Assembly: GCA_963966185.1 (NCBI GenBank)
Contig: CAWZYM010000412.1
Coordinates: 124,001-188,000 of the forward strand
DNA from: Rhabditoides inermis
Lineage: Eukaryota; Nematoda; Chromadorea; Rhabditida; Rhabditidae
Direction of reading: 5' to 3'
Length of the DNA stretch: 64,000 bases
Each line of letters starts with the position of its first letter. Positions within the stretch are counted from its first letter, which is position 1. The position numbers were made by a program, and so were the translations under genes. Under the pieces are notes generated by a model, which searched no databases, was not told the DNA's origin, and saw only the letters and a list, made by a program, of their open reading frames with translations. Of this stretch, positions 34,348-46,553 are shown in pieces.

Positions 34348-34349
<2 letters not shown>

Positions 34350-34375
34350 ACACCCACGATACATTATTATCACTA

Positions 34376-34412
<37 letters not shown>

Positions 34413-34424
34413 ATCAGCCCCTTC

Positions 34425-35101
34425 TTAGTCGGCGCATGTTCCATAGGGGATGGAATCCTCGAGCGTCTCTCTCCAGCTCTTTCGGTTGTAGGACTCGTTC
34501 TCCTTCTACACGTAGACAGTCTCGACGCCGTCCTCTCGCTTGCGCAGCTCCAATCCGCACCACCGAGTATCCCTGAGGAGCTCCGTTTCCTCGTCTGTTA
34601 GCACATGCCCAGACATCTGGCGCAATGCCATTGCCTTCACGGCTTCATACGAGTACTTGGGCGCATTTCCGGCATTCAGTGAGTAGCCGGAGGCCTTGAC
34701 GGAGTACCTAAATACATTTCATAAACTATTGCATTCAGGAATCTGAGTGAAGTTTCTATTTTCATTACGTAATTGAAATTGTTACTATAAACATGTGATT
34801 CGATAGATTGTTTTTCGATATGTAGTGTCTCACTGGATGTTACCCGCAGCGTCCTCCAGTTTCAGACCGTACAGCTTTCCGCGCACCGCAGTGAACTCGA
34901 CGATATCCCATCCAGCCGGAAGCACCGAGTTGGTCACCTTCAAACTTGGCGAGCGGGTCCTCTCCGCTGAACTTGTAGATGATACTATCTGAAACGTATT
35001 TATATGAATAGGAAAAATGCACCAGCACATACCCGTCACATAGTAGAGGACCTTCCCGCCAAATTTGTGCACCTCCTCGATGAACTTGTACAGGTACAGA
35101 C
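34425..35101 (-). pseudogene. PolB 3'-end fragment, copy 1, decayed
   Basis: Homologous to the last four exons of the intact polymerase plus the end of the one before (36678-37410). Damage: the catalytic motif C codon for the first Asp of YDTDS reads GTG (Val), and the 37160-37237 intron with adjoining exon sequence is replaced by a short join that shifts the frame. The exon breaks off at 35101 directly against capsid-protein sequence. Not functional. Confidence 0.88.
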
Positions 35102-35102
35102 G

Positions 35103-35556
35103 CCGAATTCTCGTCGGCCTCATGTCTCCTAAGAGTCTACACGGCAGTTTTAATGCCAATGCATATGAATTTGGAAACTATGGAGTGCAAGAGATCAGTC
35201 TGAACATATGCAATCGACAAATTCCCAGCCGCGCTATGCGTCTGGATTATGACAACGCCCTGTACACACAGCCTTTCGTGGATCTACAGGAGAGTTTGGG
35301 ATTTGCCCAAAATGGAGAATCTAATGGAATTACTTATCAAATGTTTGGAAATGGATGGACAGTGTATTCTATGGAGGTTTCAAGCGCTGCGAATACCGAC
35401 ACATTTGAACTACTAAAACCTGGTAGCAGCTCACTTCGCATTTCATTCCGTAAGGAGGTGCCAGACGGCGGCGTGTACATTGTTGTCCTGGGACAATTTT
35501 CTACTCAACTAACCATCAACGAAAACAGAAACTGCACTGTTGATAGCGTTTTGTAA
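35103..35556 (+). pseudogene. Orphan C-terminus of major capsid protein
   Basis: About 151 codons equal to the end of the capsid gene (from RRILVGLMSP), with only five conservative residue changes but clearly more silent changes. It lacks the N-terminal two thirds and is fused to the PolB fragment on the opposite strand, so it has no proper start. Confidence 0.9.
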
Positions 35557-35558
35557 GC

Positions 35559-36011
35559 ATGGATACCTCAACTATCAATAAACTATGTCGTCAGATAATG
35601 GATAACACCTTCATTGGCGTATTTCCCTCCGATATGATACCTGTCAAACCCTCATCTACATATTGTTTTATTGCGAATGACTCTCCATCTACTCATAGTG
35701 GCACACACTGGTATGCAGTGTATGTGCATAATACAACAGCATACTTTTTTGACTCCTTCGGTAGACGCCCCAAAAACCCTAATATACTAAACTCATTAGC
35801 ACATTGTGACCGCATCTATTACAATGCAGTGAAGCACCAATCGGTGCAAACAGTGGTGTGTGGTGGTTTTTGTATTTTTGTCTTGTATCAAATGTACAAC
35901 AGAAAGACTTTTAAAGACATTGTAAACATGTTTTCTAGAATGCAGGGAGATGATCACTTTATTCAGAGATTTATGAAAGAAACATTTAATTACGATATTC
36001 GCATGCGATAA
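35559..36011 (+). CDS. Adenain-like protease, copy 2, full length (150 aa)
   Basis: Intact member of the adenovirus-type cysteine protease family: His in THWYAVY, Asp in FFDSFG, Gln seven residues before the nucleophile, Cys in VVCGGFC. The C-terminus continues past the copy-1 break (DDHFIQRFMKET). Starts 2 nt after the orphan capsid stop, mirroring the first locus. Probably the functional protease of the element, releasing mature capsid and pVI-like proteins in family members. Confidence 0.9.
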   Translation: MDTSTINKLCRQIMDNTFIGVFPSDMIPVKPSSTYCFIANDSPSTHSGTHWYAVYVHNTTAYFFDSFGRRPKNPNILNSLAHCDRIYYNAVKHQSVQTVVCGGFCIFVLYQMYNRKTFKDIVNMFSRMQGDDHFIQRFMKETFNYDIRMR

Positions 36012-36163
36012 ATATTTGATTGCACTGTTTTGTTTTGTAATGAGTAAGTGAAGGCATTGATTATGTGCTTATGAGTGTAGAGCACATGTGCTTATGGTAT
36101 TCGTCACATGTGCTATTAGTTATCAACTCATGTGCTGATAAACCATTAGCATATTAATTCGCA

Positions 36164-36406
36164 TCATTTGCGACATCTCTCACATTGAAATACAGAGACA
36201 ATAGTTCGGGCTTCCCTTCTACGGACTGAAGCATTGCGTGTGAGCGTCTCACATGCACTACAAATTGAGAACCGGAGTTCATTTGAATGGAAAACAGCGG
36301 TCGAGTGCGCGATTGTCGAATTTTCAGCCACTTCTTGAGTATCAGTTGGAATAAACACTTCCACATAATCCTCGTTAGACGGAGAGGATTTAGACGAACC
36401 AACCAT
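36164..36406 (-). CDS. Small zinc-finger protein, copy 2 (80 aa)
   Basis: Partner of 32819-33061. CSAC and CERC pairs and the 22-residue spacing are kept while several other residues vary (P/S, G/D, S/I). The acceptor-like cacag directly before the start is also kept. Confidence 0.65.
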   Translation of the reverse strand: MVGSSKSSPSNEDYVEVFIPTDTQEVAENSTIAHSTAVFHSNELRFSICSACETLTRNASVRRREARTIVSVFQCERCRK

Positions 36407-36459
36407 TCTGTGACAGTACACATGAAACAATGAAGCCAATTTATTATGTACAGCATTAT

Positions 36460-36675
<216 letters not shown>

Positions 36676-36677
36676 TC

Positions 36678-39600
36678 TCAGTCGGCGCATGTTCCGTAGG
36701 GGATGGAATCCTCGAGAGTCTCTCTCCAGCTCTTCCGGTTGTAAGACTCGTTCTCCTTCTCCACATAGACAGTCTCGACACCGTCTCCCCTTTTGCGCAG
36801 CTCCAGCCCGCGCCACAGAGTATCCTGGAGGAGCTGAGTCTCCTCGTCTGTCGGCACGTGCCCGGACATCTGACGCAATGCCATCGCTTTCACCGCTTCG
36901 TACGAGTACTTGGGTGCGTTGCCTGCGTTCAGCGAATAGCCGGAAGCCTTGACGGAGTACCTAGACACCCATGAAATTATTGTTTTCAATATGCTAATGA
37001 ACACATTTTACGAGTACGTATTATATTTTGTCATAAGTGAAAAACTATCTCACTGAATGTTGCCCGCTGCGTCCTCCATCTTCAGACCGTACAGCTTTCC
37101 ACGCACTGCTGTGAATTCGACAATGTCCCACCCGGCCGGGATTTCATCCGTCAAATCGCCTACAATTTTCAATTTTTAGTAACCCTAGTCTATTTGTGTT
37201 TTCTGTTCTGTTCACATAATATGTTCTGTTCACGCACCGAGCTGATCTCCTTCAAACTTGGCAAGTGGATCCTCTCCGTTGAATTTGTAGATGATACTAT
37301 CTAAACATATGCTCATAATTGGAAAAAGGAACATCAATACTTACCAGTATCATAGTAGAGGACCTTCCCGCCAAGCTTGTGCACCTCCTCGATGAATTTG
37401 TACAGGTACAGACGTGCCATCGCAGTGATGTACGAGGCGTAGCACACGTTGCCTGTACTGATGAACGGCTCCTTCACGTCTTCGTTGTCCTTGTACTTGA
37501 CGAGAAAGCTGTGGAGATAATCGTCCATACTGATCATCTCAATGTGAGGGTTCTCCGCCATCTTCGCCAACTCGTCCGACGCACTGGCCAGCCACTTGCA
37601 CTTGGTCCTGTTGGGGGATTGTCCGAATTTCCTGTAATTATAAATTGAGACTCCTGTCAATACATTTTTGTGTTACTCACCCCCAAAACGAATTGATGAG
37701 CAGCTTGGAGAGTGTGCGCATGGCAGGATTCGGACCCTGATCCAGCTTGCTCCTGTCCAGATCGTAGCCCAGGTTGTCCCTGCTGCGGGCGAGGTAGTCG
37801 AGTTTCGATGCCTCGGTTGTACACGATGACGGCCACCCAGAACTCTCCACTGAAAATATTGAATTGAAATAACTCAATCAAATATTTTAATTACCCTTCA
37901 GACGGTATAGATCCTTCATGTAGGTAGAGAATATATCTTCCGTCTCATCCCTGAAATGAATAAACAATTATATGAAAGAAAGGGCATACACTCACCAAAT
38001 CCACATCTCCTCCACATCAATAACCTCGTATCCCAACTCGATCGCCTTGTTCACCTACAGAAAATACAATTAACCCCAAAATCTAAAGAAATAAGTGATC
38101 ACCTCCTCCAACCAGTAGATGCCGTTCAGGTCCCGCTCCTCGTCGCAGTGTTGGCAATACTGGTCCAGCGCCTCCTCTCCGCACCGGGTGCATAGCACAA
38201 ACAGGTTGAGCGATCCTAGTTTCGATGCTAGGACAGGAAACCGGAGTTGCCTCGGAGGTCGGATAGTCACTTTCATATACGCATGTTCCACGTCGGTGAA
38301 GGGCGTTCCCTTGGGAGGGACTTGAAAAGTGGTGAGACGACGGGGCTTCCCTATTCCCAGCTTCACAATCCGGCAGATGTGGGGATAAAGGCTGGTCACG
38401 TCCAGATACCGGCACCTCTCAACCGTCTTGTTAATGACTGCGAGTACAGCCTCCGCCGCCGTTCTCGCACCTCTAAAAATGCATACTTTCCAATTTCCAT
38501 TTGATTGGCATAACCTTTAAAGCGTGCGCGCACGCGCATGCTAACTTCTAGTGACACCCCTTCCCCACTCGCGATAAAGGGTCTCCACCGATTGACATGT
38601 ATCGATTGACCTCTTCCTCTCTCTCTCCCCTTTCTCTCTCTACCCTCCTCGCTTTCCCCTCCCCTCGCTCTCTCACCCACCTGAATCCAAGGCGGGGTTT
38701 GAGGCTGCACTGTCTAGCAGACTTTGCGCTGTTGAAGAATTTGCGCATCTCTGGATCTGCCTTTATCATCGCCTAAAACATATAAACAGTGATGCGATAC
38801 AAACAGCAGAACTCACCTTGATCTCACACTCCCAGTATATGGTCAGATTCATCCCCTCGGCTGCCACGAGCCTCCGAACCTCCTCATCTCGCATGTCCGA
38901 AATCGCCCGCACCTCCACCAGACTTTTCCCGTAACGAAACGGATCCTAATATTTTCTTATACAATGCAACTATCTATCTCATATCATACCTTGTAGCGAG
39001 ACGCATCGTCTCCCTCCGCCACCACCCCATTGATCTCGTACTCCAGCCGCTATAAACAACGGAATTGTAATTTCGATTTTATCGGAAGATTGTAAACCAA
39101 CCTTTTTGTAGCACTTGAAACAACCGTGGTGCCAGCACCCGTGCACTTCAATCGCCTCCCTCCACTCGCTCCCGTCGGCATTCTTGTGTGTTGCAACGCC
39201 ATCCAGCCAGTAGTTCGCCCGAGGCTCGATCGCACGATGCAACTGAAAAACCGGTCAAACTCAAATTATCTCACACCACACCACTCACCAGGTACTCCCC
39301 CATATTGCCGGCGTGTTGCACGAATGTCTTTCTCACTCCATCCACCACACTCTTTTCTGATAGAAAGTTCAGGAAGCGCTGGGCAAACAGTGAAGCATTC
39401 CCTTTGCTTCCACCAAACCCGTTCTCGGGGATATGGGCGATTTTATCATCCTCAAGGTGTAGCACGCGGTAGACAAAGAGGGCATAGCCGGCAATCGTAC
39501 TGGCGTGGGTGAACGGACACAACTCGAAATTCTAAAGAGAGAGAGAGAGTACAACTCATAAACAACACCGAACCCCCCCAAACATACCGAAACTGCTGTC

Positions 39601-39820
39601 TCCCGGAATTTCATGATTGCGAACATCAAGATCTCCACATCCCTATCACAGTACGACGTCAATTGCTGTAGATGATCGAACGGCTGGTCCTTGATGCGCG
39701 GCCATTCGGTATTGATGAACTGATAGAGCTCCTTGGTCTGAAAGATTGCATTTTGGATGTTCCCCGAAGGGTATGCCGGAGGCTATACTCTCTCTCATCC
39801 CCAACCTGTCTCTCTCCCCC

Positions 39821-39867
<47 letters not shown>

Positions 39868-42047
39868 ACTCACTCCCATCTCGCCGATACCATAAAAGAA
39901 CGGATTAGGGGCACGCGGCAATCGATCAGTCATTCTCTCTCGTCCAGAGTAGAGGTACGGGAACGTCAGCTTCTCTCCAACATCCAAACCGAAGCTTTTC
40001 GGCATGTCTCCCAGCTTCATTGAGATGGTTTTGAAGCTATCCTTGAAGATCACGTCGTTGATGGGGCGGCCTTCAAAGGTCTGAGGTGATCCTCTCCTAA
40101 GCGCCTTATACTTCTTCCGAAACTCCATCGAGAATGTGTTGCTGCCACTCTGCAGCGTGTTCGACGGCAGCACTCCCGTCTTCCCGCACCACTTGCTCAA
40201 CCAGGCCATGTCGAACCTCCCGCCATTGTGAGACAGCAGGATTCGCTCGTGAAAGCGAGGGTCAGTGAGTAGATGTTCAAACAGCCGATCGGAGCAGTCT
40301 GTGTACTCCTCGCCGTCCTCCAATCGATCCGAGTACTGATGGTCTCCGCAGTTCACACAATGAGGCGAGTTCCGCGGACCGAGAGCCTTTACATCCTCTT
40401 CACACTCCCCACACCACAGCATCACACTCACATACACGACATAATGTGCAGAGAGGTGAACTGACTTGGCCCATTTGTGGTACTTGCGGGCGCAATCCTT
40501 GGTGAGTGCGAGTCCTCTCTCCCCTGCACGTACGAATTCCGGCATGATCTTATCCAGCTCCCTCCATTGTTCAGGCGTCAATTGACTTGTCTCCACATCC
40601 CACGCCGCGAACTTTTGTGCCTCCTGCTTCTCCAGATACTTATCCTTGTTGTCGGCAAGGCTACTCCACGTGCAGTCGTGATTCGGCGGCATCTTGGTCT
40701 TGCAGCGGGAACAAAACTTGGTGTGCCCACAGATGTGCCTCATAGTGCCGTTAGCATGTCTCAAGGCGTCGTACCTGAAATGTTGAATGATAGAATGGAG
40801 TAAGCGAGAGAGAGGGAGAGAGAGGGAGAGAGAGAGAATTAGGGGGAGAGAAAGAGAGGATGGAAAGGGAGGGAGGGAGATAGGAATAGCGCGAGTGAGG
40901 CAGAGATTGGGGGGGGGGGGTAGAATGGGTAGATGATAATTGAAATTCATACTCACCGTTCGAGGCAGGAGAGGCAGGTGGTGACCTTGCTGCACACAGA
41001 CTGCCCCCGAGTCACAACCTTATGACGCTCGTAGCAATCGGCATTGTCAAAGTAGACACTAAACGAAGAACATTGACAAACGATGATTAATGGTTCGAAC
41101 ACTCACTTGCATCCAGAACAATATATCTGAGGAAGGTAGGGCGTAGCTGCACACTTCTGAGCCTCACAATATCCACGGCACATGAAGCATGCATTCACAC
41201 ACCGATGGCGGCTATTTGCACTCTTCAGCTGCAATAAATGCCTTTTATTGAATATTGTACTCAAAAATCAATTTTCCCCTCAGAGATCATTATTAAACAC
41301 AAGTGGATATTTCATATGATTAGGAACTTTAGATAAGAGAAGGGGAGAGAGAGAGGGAGAGAGAGAGAGAGGGGGGGGGAGAGAGAGAGTCTAAAAGAAA
41401 TACAGTGGAATCATACCTTGCCACATTCCACACAGAAGTGTTTGCCGTTGAAATACTGTTCCACGTTAGCCACCACGAAAAACTCAGTGCCGTCGTAATT
41501 CACGGAAGCAAACGGGAAGTCGTCTTCCGGATCATCGCGCACTGCCTTTCCATCAAAAATGATCCGACCCTAGGCATTAATAGTTTATGAGCTAACCTAG
41601 AAATGAATACTCACGTCCTGATACACCATCAAATTGACTTTATATGCATTATGGACTCGCGTCAGGTCTGCGATCGAATATTGATTGCGGCTGTTAATGA
41701 CACCTCCGGCATCCTCGAAGCGCTTTCGCAGACGATCCTATAATACTCCATCGATTAGTACGTACCACCCCTCATTCCCCCTCACAAACCTCATGCGAAT
41801 GTATACGTTCTTCCTGCAGATTTCGGCGCTCCTTATAAAGATCTTCCATATCCATGGCGATGTCGGGAGGGAATCCGGATTTCGACCGTAGAATTTCCTC
41901 AGCCCTCCTCAGCTTGGCACTCACATTATGCCTATTCTGATATTGTTTCAGGGTCTGGGCAACTTCGAGTCGCGGTAGCAGAATGTGGAAGCGAGTTTTG
42001 CTCAAACCGAGCTTATTCAGATTAGAAATTTCGTGACGACCAGTCAT
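36678..42047 (-). CDS. Protein-primed DNA polymerase B, 20 exons (1288 aa)
   Basis: Replicates the linear element using a protein primer. Exons: 42047-41790, 41737-41615, 41569-41417, 41228-41107, 41058-40957, 40774-39874, 39737-39588, 39531-39289, 39242-39102, 39049-38990, 38945-38817, 38772-38681, 38472-38103, 38054-37996, 37950-37895, 37849-37681, 37631-37345, 37300-37238, 37159-37054, 36960-36678. All phases agree and all are open. Visible: paired CxxC motifs (exons 3-6), exonuclease motifs FAAWDVET, LLSHNGGRFD and YCDRDVE, palm motif A DVTSLYP, FWGKFGQ, and motif C YDTDS, whose last Asp codon is split by an intron. Most introns are 44-56 bp; larger ones hold CT tracts. The ATG directly follows an acceptor (tttccag), so an untranslated or trans-spliced leader may precede it. 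Confidence 0.93.
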
Positions 42048-42099
42048 CTGGAAATAATCATATGCATACAATGAAAATGAATGTGGTTTGGCACAAGAG

Positions 42100-42335
42100 A
42101 AAGCGTAACAAACAAGTGAGCAAATTAAACAGCGCCTCAGAGGTCCTACTGACACAACGGAAAGCGTAAGAAACAAATGAGCGAATGAAACAGCACCTCA
42201 GAGGTCCTACTGACACAAAAGAAAGCGTAACAAACAAATGAGCAAATGAAACAGCGTCTCAGAGGTCCGACTGGCACAACCGAAAGCGTGACAGCCAGAT
42301 GAGCAAATGAAACAGCGCCGCAGAGGTCAATTATA
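42100..42335. repeat. ~61-67-bp tandem repeats near PolB start
   Basis: Units with gaggtcctactgacacaa, gaaagcgtaacaaac and gagcaaatgaaacagcg recur four times. Confidence 0.85.
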
Positions 42336-42489
42336 TACTCTCTAACTCTCCCAAAATTATACACTCTCTCACAGGAGCCACCTGTCCCCACTGCCGCATC
42401 CTTTGCACTCTCTTTTTCCCTTTCTCTAGCCCTCTGTCGCCTTTGATTTGTTTCTCTATCGGCATCCAATTATCCGTTGTCTCATTCGG

Positions 42490-42965
42490 ACACGCGTTGT
42501 GACGCAATATTACAATACAAAACGTAGTAAGCAGATGAGTGAATGGAACAACGCCGACTCAGAGATCAAAGTTTATTAAAGCATTCACATAATCACACAA
42601 ATAATTGCTTATCTAACACAGAGGAGAGGTCTCTGTCGGCATCCATTTATCTATTGTCTCAATCGGACACATGTTTGTGACGCAATATTACAATACAAAA
42701 CGTAGTAAGCAGATGAGTGAATGGAACAACGCCGACTCAGAGATCAAAGTTTATTAAAGCATTCACATAATCACACAAATAATTGCTTATCTAACACAGA
42801 GGAGAGGTCTCTGTCGGCATCCATTTATCTATTGTCTCAATCGGACACATGTTTGTGACGCAATATTACAATACAAAACGTAGTAAGCAGATGAGTGAAT
42901 GAAACAACGCTTACTCAGTGATCAAAGTTTATTAAAGCATTCACATAATCCCACAAATAATTAAA
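42490..42965. repeat. 178-bp tandem repeat, ~2.7 copies
   Basis: gacgcaatattacaatacaa occurs at 42501, 42679 and 42857. Units include tcaaagtttattaaagcatt and ctctgtcggcatcca. Confidence 0.92.
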
Positions 42966-42983
42966 ATACATTATCACGTCGAA

Positions 42984-43298
42984 CTACTTTCCAATACTAG
43001 CACGAAATTTATGGAGCTCATTATTCATTGTTGTAGTAAGCGTCCTTTTCAAAAACTCCTCGCCCTCGATGTTCTGAGCCACCAAACCATCCATAATAGT
43101 AAACTTGCTAGCGTGCAATGTGTTAGAAAAGTTCTTGATCTCATTGTTTGTAAACTTGAGATGCAGATATGCGTATCTCACAGTGTAGATATGCGTATCT
43201 CACAGTCAGGTTGAATAGTCCCGTTTTCAACTATAAAAACGGTTATGAATATTACGCATATAAATTCATGACGTCACTTTCCTCTCTCTATCACATCC

Positions 43299-43345
<47 letters not shown>

Positions 43346-43557
43346 ATTCTCTCTTCACGTACCCCAGTGTCAGACATCATCATGGCGTGCATCCTTCGAG
43401 CCAAGTGATCTCCCAAACCATCAAGTCCGCATTTCCGATTGGCATAGTCGTCTCCTCTCACAAGCCCTTCTCCACTGAATGTAACCGATACACTCGTCGA
43501 TTTCGGATCCACACCAGCATCCTTCGCACCTCTCTCGATCACGTTCTGTATCACCTA
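42984..43557 (-). CDS. Unknown spliced Polinton gene, 3' exons only
   Basis: Two phase-0 exons: about 43552-43367 (after acceptor attgtag, before donor GGG|GTACGTG) and about 43161-42984 (ending FRASIGK and a stop), separated by an intron with a CT tract. Peptides include DAGVDPKSTSVSVTFSG, LDGLGDHLARRMHAM and NIEGEEFLKRTL. No in-phase start was found; an upstream exon would have to lie in or next to the right TIR. Family not recognised. Confidence 0.55.
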
Positions 43558-43716
43558 CAATAACTACGGTCACCACTATGGGCAGTCTACATCAACGCGA
43601 GCCGTCGCCAGAGAAGCCTACTTCAGCGCCAACTGAACCAAACAGTCCTCCTCAGGACTACCTTTTAGTGAAACAAAACTTTTGTGCTGATCACACATAA
43701 AACAGATTAACACTTC

Positions 43717-44455
43717 ACGCCGATCAACTTCACTTCACAAGCTCACTTCAATGTCACTTGAACCCAACAGCTCTCTTCAGAGCTAACTGAACCCAACAGC
43801 CCTCTTTAGGGCTACCCATTTGTGAAACAAAACTTTTGTGCTGATCACACATAAAACAGATTAGCACCTCATTTTGCGTGGAGTGCGCTTGTGGCGGTCG
43901 GATAATGGAGGAGAGAGAGAGGACTCTCATGGTGACTCACTTCAAATCTTGTCGCATTTGACCCCGCGTACATGTTGCGCGCTCACGCGCGTTTTTTTGC
44001 GCGCAATTATCAACTTTGCGTGGAGTGTGCGTGTAGCGGTCGGATAATGAAAGAGAGAGAGAGAGAGGACGCTCATGGCGGCTCACTTCAAATCGCCTTT
44101 GACCCCACTCACACAATGCGCACGCGCGTTTTTTGCGCGCACTTATTAATGGACTAGCACATGGCACAAGCGCGCGCATGTTTCGCGCACTCGGATTGGC
44201 CGTTAACTCCATTTACACAACGCGCGCGCGCGCATCTTTCGCGCACTCATTAACGGACTCGGCACAAGCGCGCGCATGTTTCGCGCACTGACACCCCTCT
44301 GTGATCTTTGATCTCAGTGACCTATGGTGACCTCTGTGATCTAGGTCAATAGGTCAACCTTGTCCCATAACCCATGACCCCTCCGTGACCCTCTGGTGAC
44401 CTCTTTGACCTAGGTCAGTAGGTCAAATGGTCCCATCTAGCATTGCACTACTACT
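43717..44455. repeat. Polinton right terminal inverted repeat
   Basis: Inverted partner of 21997-22858. It has an extra tandem copy of the ctgaacccaacag block, several GCGCGC-rich palindromes (43978-44280) and AGGTCA-type half-sites near the tip. Terminal bases are ...ctact next to gatata. Confidence 0.9.
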
Positions 44456-44461
44456 GATATA
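44456..44461. other. Target-site duplication, right (gatata)
   Basis: Matches 21991-21996. Confidence 0.93.
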
Positions 44462-45348
44462 ATCCCATATTATTGCAATAGTTTAGGAAATTTTGTGACG
44501 TAGTCTGATGCTTGCGAATGTCACCGTATTTCAATGGAGTTAAGATCGCCGGCTATTAGAAGAGTTCATTGGAAATTAATATCCTTTACAAATTGAGAAA
44601 ATACAGGAAGAAAAGTGCGGTCATCTCCTGGTGGTCTATACACACCGATTAAACAAAGACATCGACAACACAATTATAGGTTTATTTTTTATCAATGCAA
44701 TACATCGAATTTTATATGTAGTATTCATTTGTCGATTCAATTTTTCGAATGACAAATGCATTTCTAAAAAAAAACGACCGAAACATTTCTTTTATCTCAC
44801 GAATTATCGAAAGGAAATTACAGTTAGACAGAGCGAGAGTACAATATATCATAGCAGCGGATATCAAAAATATCAAGTATCAAGAATTACCATCGATCGA
44901 AGTTATTGCAGCAAAAGTCATTTTCGTAAGAGTAGTTGTTGTTACTGCAGTAGTTGTTGTTGTTGTTGTTGTTGTTGTTGTTGCTATTGCGGGAGTAGTT
45001 ACTGTAGTAATTATTAATGGTAGAACTGTAGTAGTTGTTGTTGCTGTAGTAGATGTTGTTACTGTAGTAGTAGTTACTGTAGAACTGTAGTAGTTGTTGC
45101 TGTAACAGTAGTTGTTGTTTCACTCACTCATTTCCGTTGACTGCATTCGTTTCGATCGCACGCGCATCTCTCGCACGAGTCCAGGTGTTCGTACGCGTAG
45201 ATTCGATGTTCGTGCTCCGACTCCGCCCCCACGTACGCTGTCAACGAGAAGTCAGACTCGATCAAAAAACCGCTTTATGATGCAAGAAAGGGCTTTCTGA
45301 GGATCTTTCTGAGAATGGGGGCGCGTTTTGAGTTCTTTCTGAGTGTTT
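44462..45348. other. Host flank with (GTT)n-type repeat
   Basis: No gene seen. A degenerate gttgtt/gtagta trinucleotide tract occupies about 44925-45118 and produces poly-Val or poly-Asn frames. Confidence 0.6.
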
Positions 45349-45417
45349 TTTTGCCAGCAAAAGTTGAGTCTGACCTCTAGTTGAAGTCAAAGTCAGACTC
45401 GACTTTTGCTGGCAAAA
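45349..45417. repeat. 26-bp inverted repeat with 17-bp loop
   Basis: ttttgccagcaaaagttgag... at 45349-45374 pairs with 45392-45417 (one mismatch). The arm sequence also occurs at the 5' edge of the candidate exon at 45775, so the hairpin was built from that exon boundary. Confidence 0.9.
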
Positions 45418-45628
45418 GATCCACAGTACGATCTCAGAACGCCTTCTCCTCTAAAGCGGATTTTCGATACATAATCGAGTCTGACCGCGCCGGTTCTCTT
45501 TCTCTCTCTCCTCCTCCCTTCCCCTCCCTCCTCCCTTCCCCTCCCTCCCTCCCTCTCTCCCTTTCTCTTCCCTCTCCCCTCTCCCTCTCCCTCCTTCCCT
45601 CCCTCCCCCCCCCCCTCTCTCCACTCAC

Positions 45629-45775
45629 CATCCAGTCCGAAGTAGACCTGCATGCCGGCCTCTGTCCACTGTCGCGTTCCCTCCGTGCATATCATAGCAC
45701 ACTCGTACTCCGCACTCAGCTGACTCGCCTCCTCCTCTGTGTAGTCGCTCAAATAGAGGTCACACTCAACTTTTG
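45629..45775 (-). CDS. Candidate internal exon of a host gene
   Basis: Acceptor tttgccag and donor GATG|GTGAGT bound a 147-bp open exon encoding VECDLYLSDYTEEEASQLS then YECAMICTEG. The EEEA and paired Cys recall the DQWI-EEEA exons elsewhere in the window. The donor runs into a CT-rich intron. Confidence 0.5.
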
Positions 45776-46130
45776 CTGGCAAAAGACCCTCAGAAAGATT
45801 GCCAGAAAGATCCCACGAAGAGTGTCGTTCAGGTCACACACCCTACCGCTTGACAGACGGCCGCTCTATCAACTATAACACCGCCGCTGTTTCACAGCTC
45901 GCGCGAATAGAGTGACAGGCCGCAAAAGCAATCCACACGGTTTGGCTCCAAAATTTGAAACGTAAATATCTCGAAACGTATGGCCGGTCATGTGGATTTG
46001 AGAACGGTTTTCGACTAGTGACCTCCTAGTGTTGGTCACCATCGGCTTCTGTGACCTAAACGACACTCCATGTCAAGTGGCTTTTTGTATCATAAAGCGG
46101 TTGTTGATGCATACTCGAGTCTGACCTTGC

Positions 46131-46210
46131 CTGGTTGGTGTCGAATATGAGAAAGCCGGCGAGCGAGACCGTCGCGTTCTTCCCGCCATCGGTTGCGATG
46201 TCCCAGATCT
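46131..46210 (-). CDS. Candidate internal exon of a host gene
   Basis: Acceptor tgttgcag, then an open frame IWDIATDGGKNATVSLAG ending near a GC-type donor (CAG|GCAAGG) or a GT five bases on. The incoming phase 1 matches the exon at 46554-46650. It has an N-glycosylation-type NAT. Confidence 0.45.
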
Positions 46211-46553
46211 CTGCAACATTGGGCACATGGGTGGTAGGAGTCGACTGCAGTGATCCCCTTCGGCCTCGCTTGCAGTTCGAAACGCCATAACCGTGCGCCT
46301 CTCTTGTTTTGCGCCTTTTTGCCGAGAGCTGACGCTCTCCGTCTTCCTCTGATCTACCTTACCGAACTTATTGCGAGCACAGAACTGTACGGGGACCATT
46401 CGATTTCGCCTGTCCGCTCATCGGAGAGCGCGGCGCCTCGCGGGAAATTGAAATCGTTCAGTTCGTGACGCGTAATGGATTGCAAATCGTCAGAAATAGG
46501 CCCTTATATATTGTATTAATACATATTATAACAATTATAACAATATAACTGAC

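Noticed and set aside
33640..34357. Long frames encoding Arg-Val, Cys-Val or Ala-Cys polymers
   Set aside because: Pure translations of the hexamer and CA arrays; only the 136-aa part at 33197-33607 is non-repetitive.
43600..43860. MCDQHKSFVS-type frames in the right TIR as the first exon of the adjoining gene
   Set aside because: No donor in the phase needed by the next exon, and the left TIR copy has a frameshift; kept only as a hint in the findings.
44631..45090. Poly-Val, Cys or Asn protein
   Set aside because: Degenerate GTT/GTA trinucleotide repeat with no flanking coding signal.
45815..45895. Possible tRNA-Asp-like gene on the minus strand (tagttgatagagc, ctgtcaa loop)
   Set aside because: No convincing B box or acceptor stem; at most a decayed tRNA relic.
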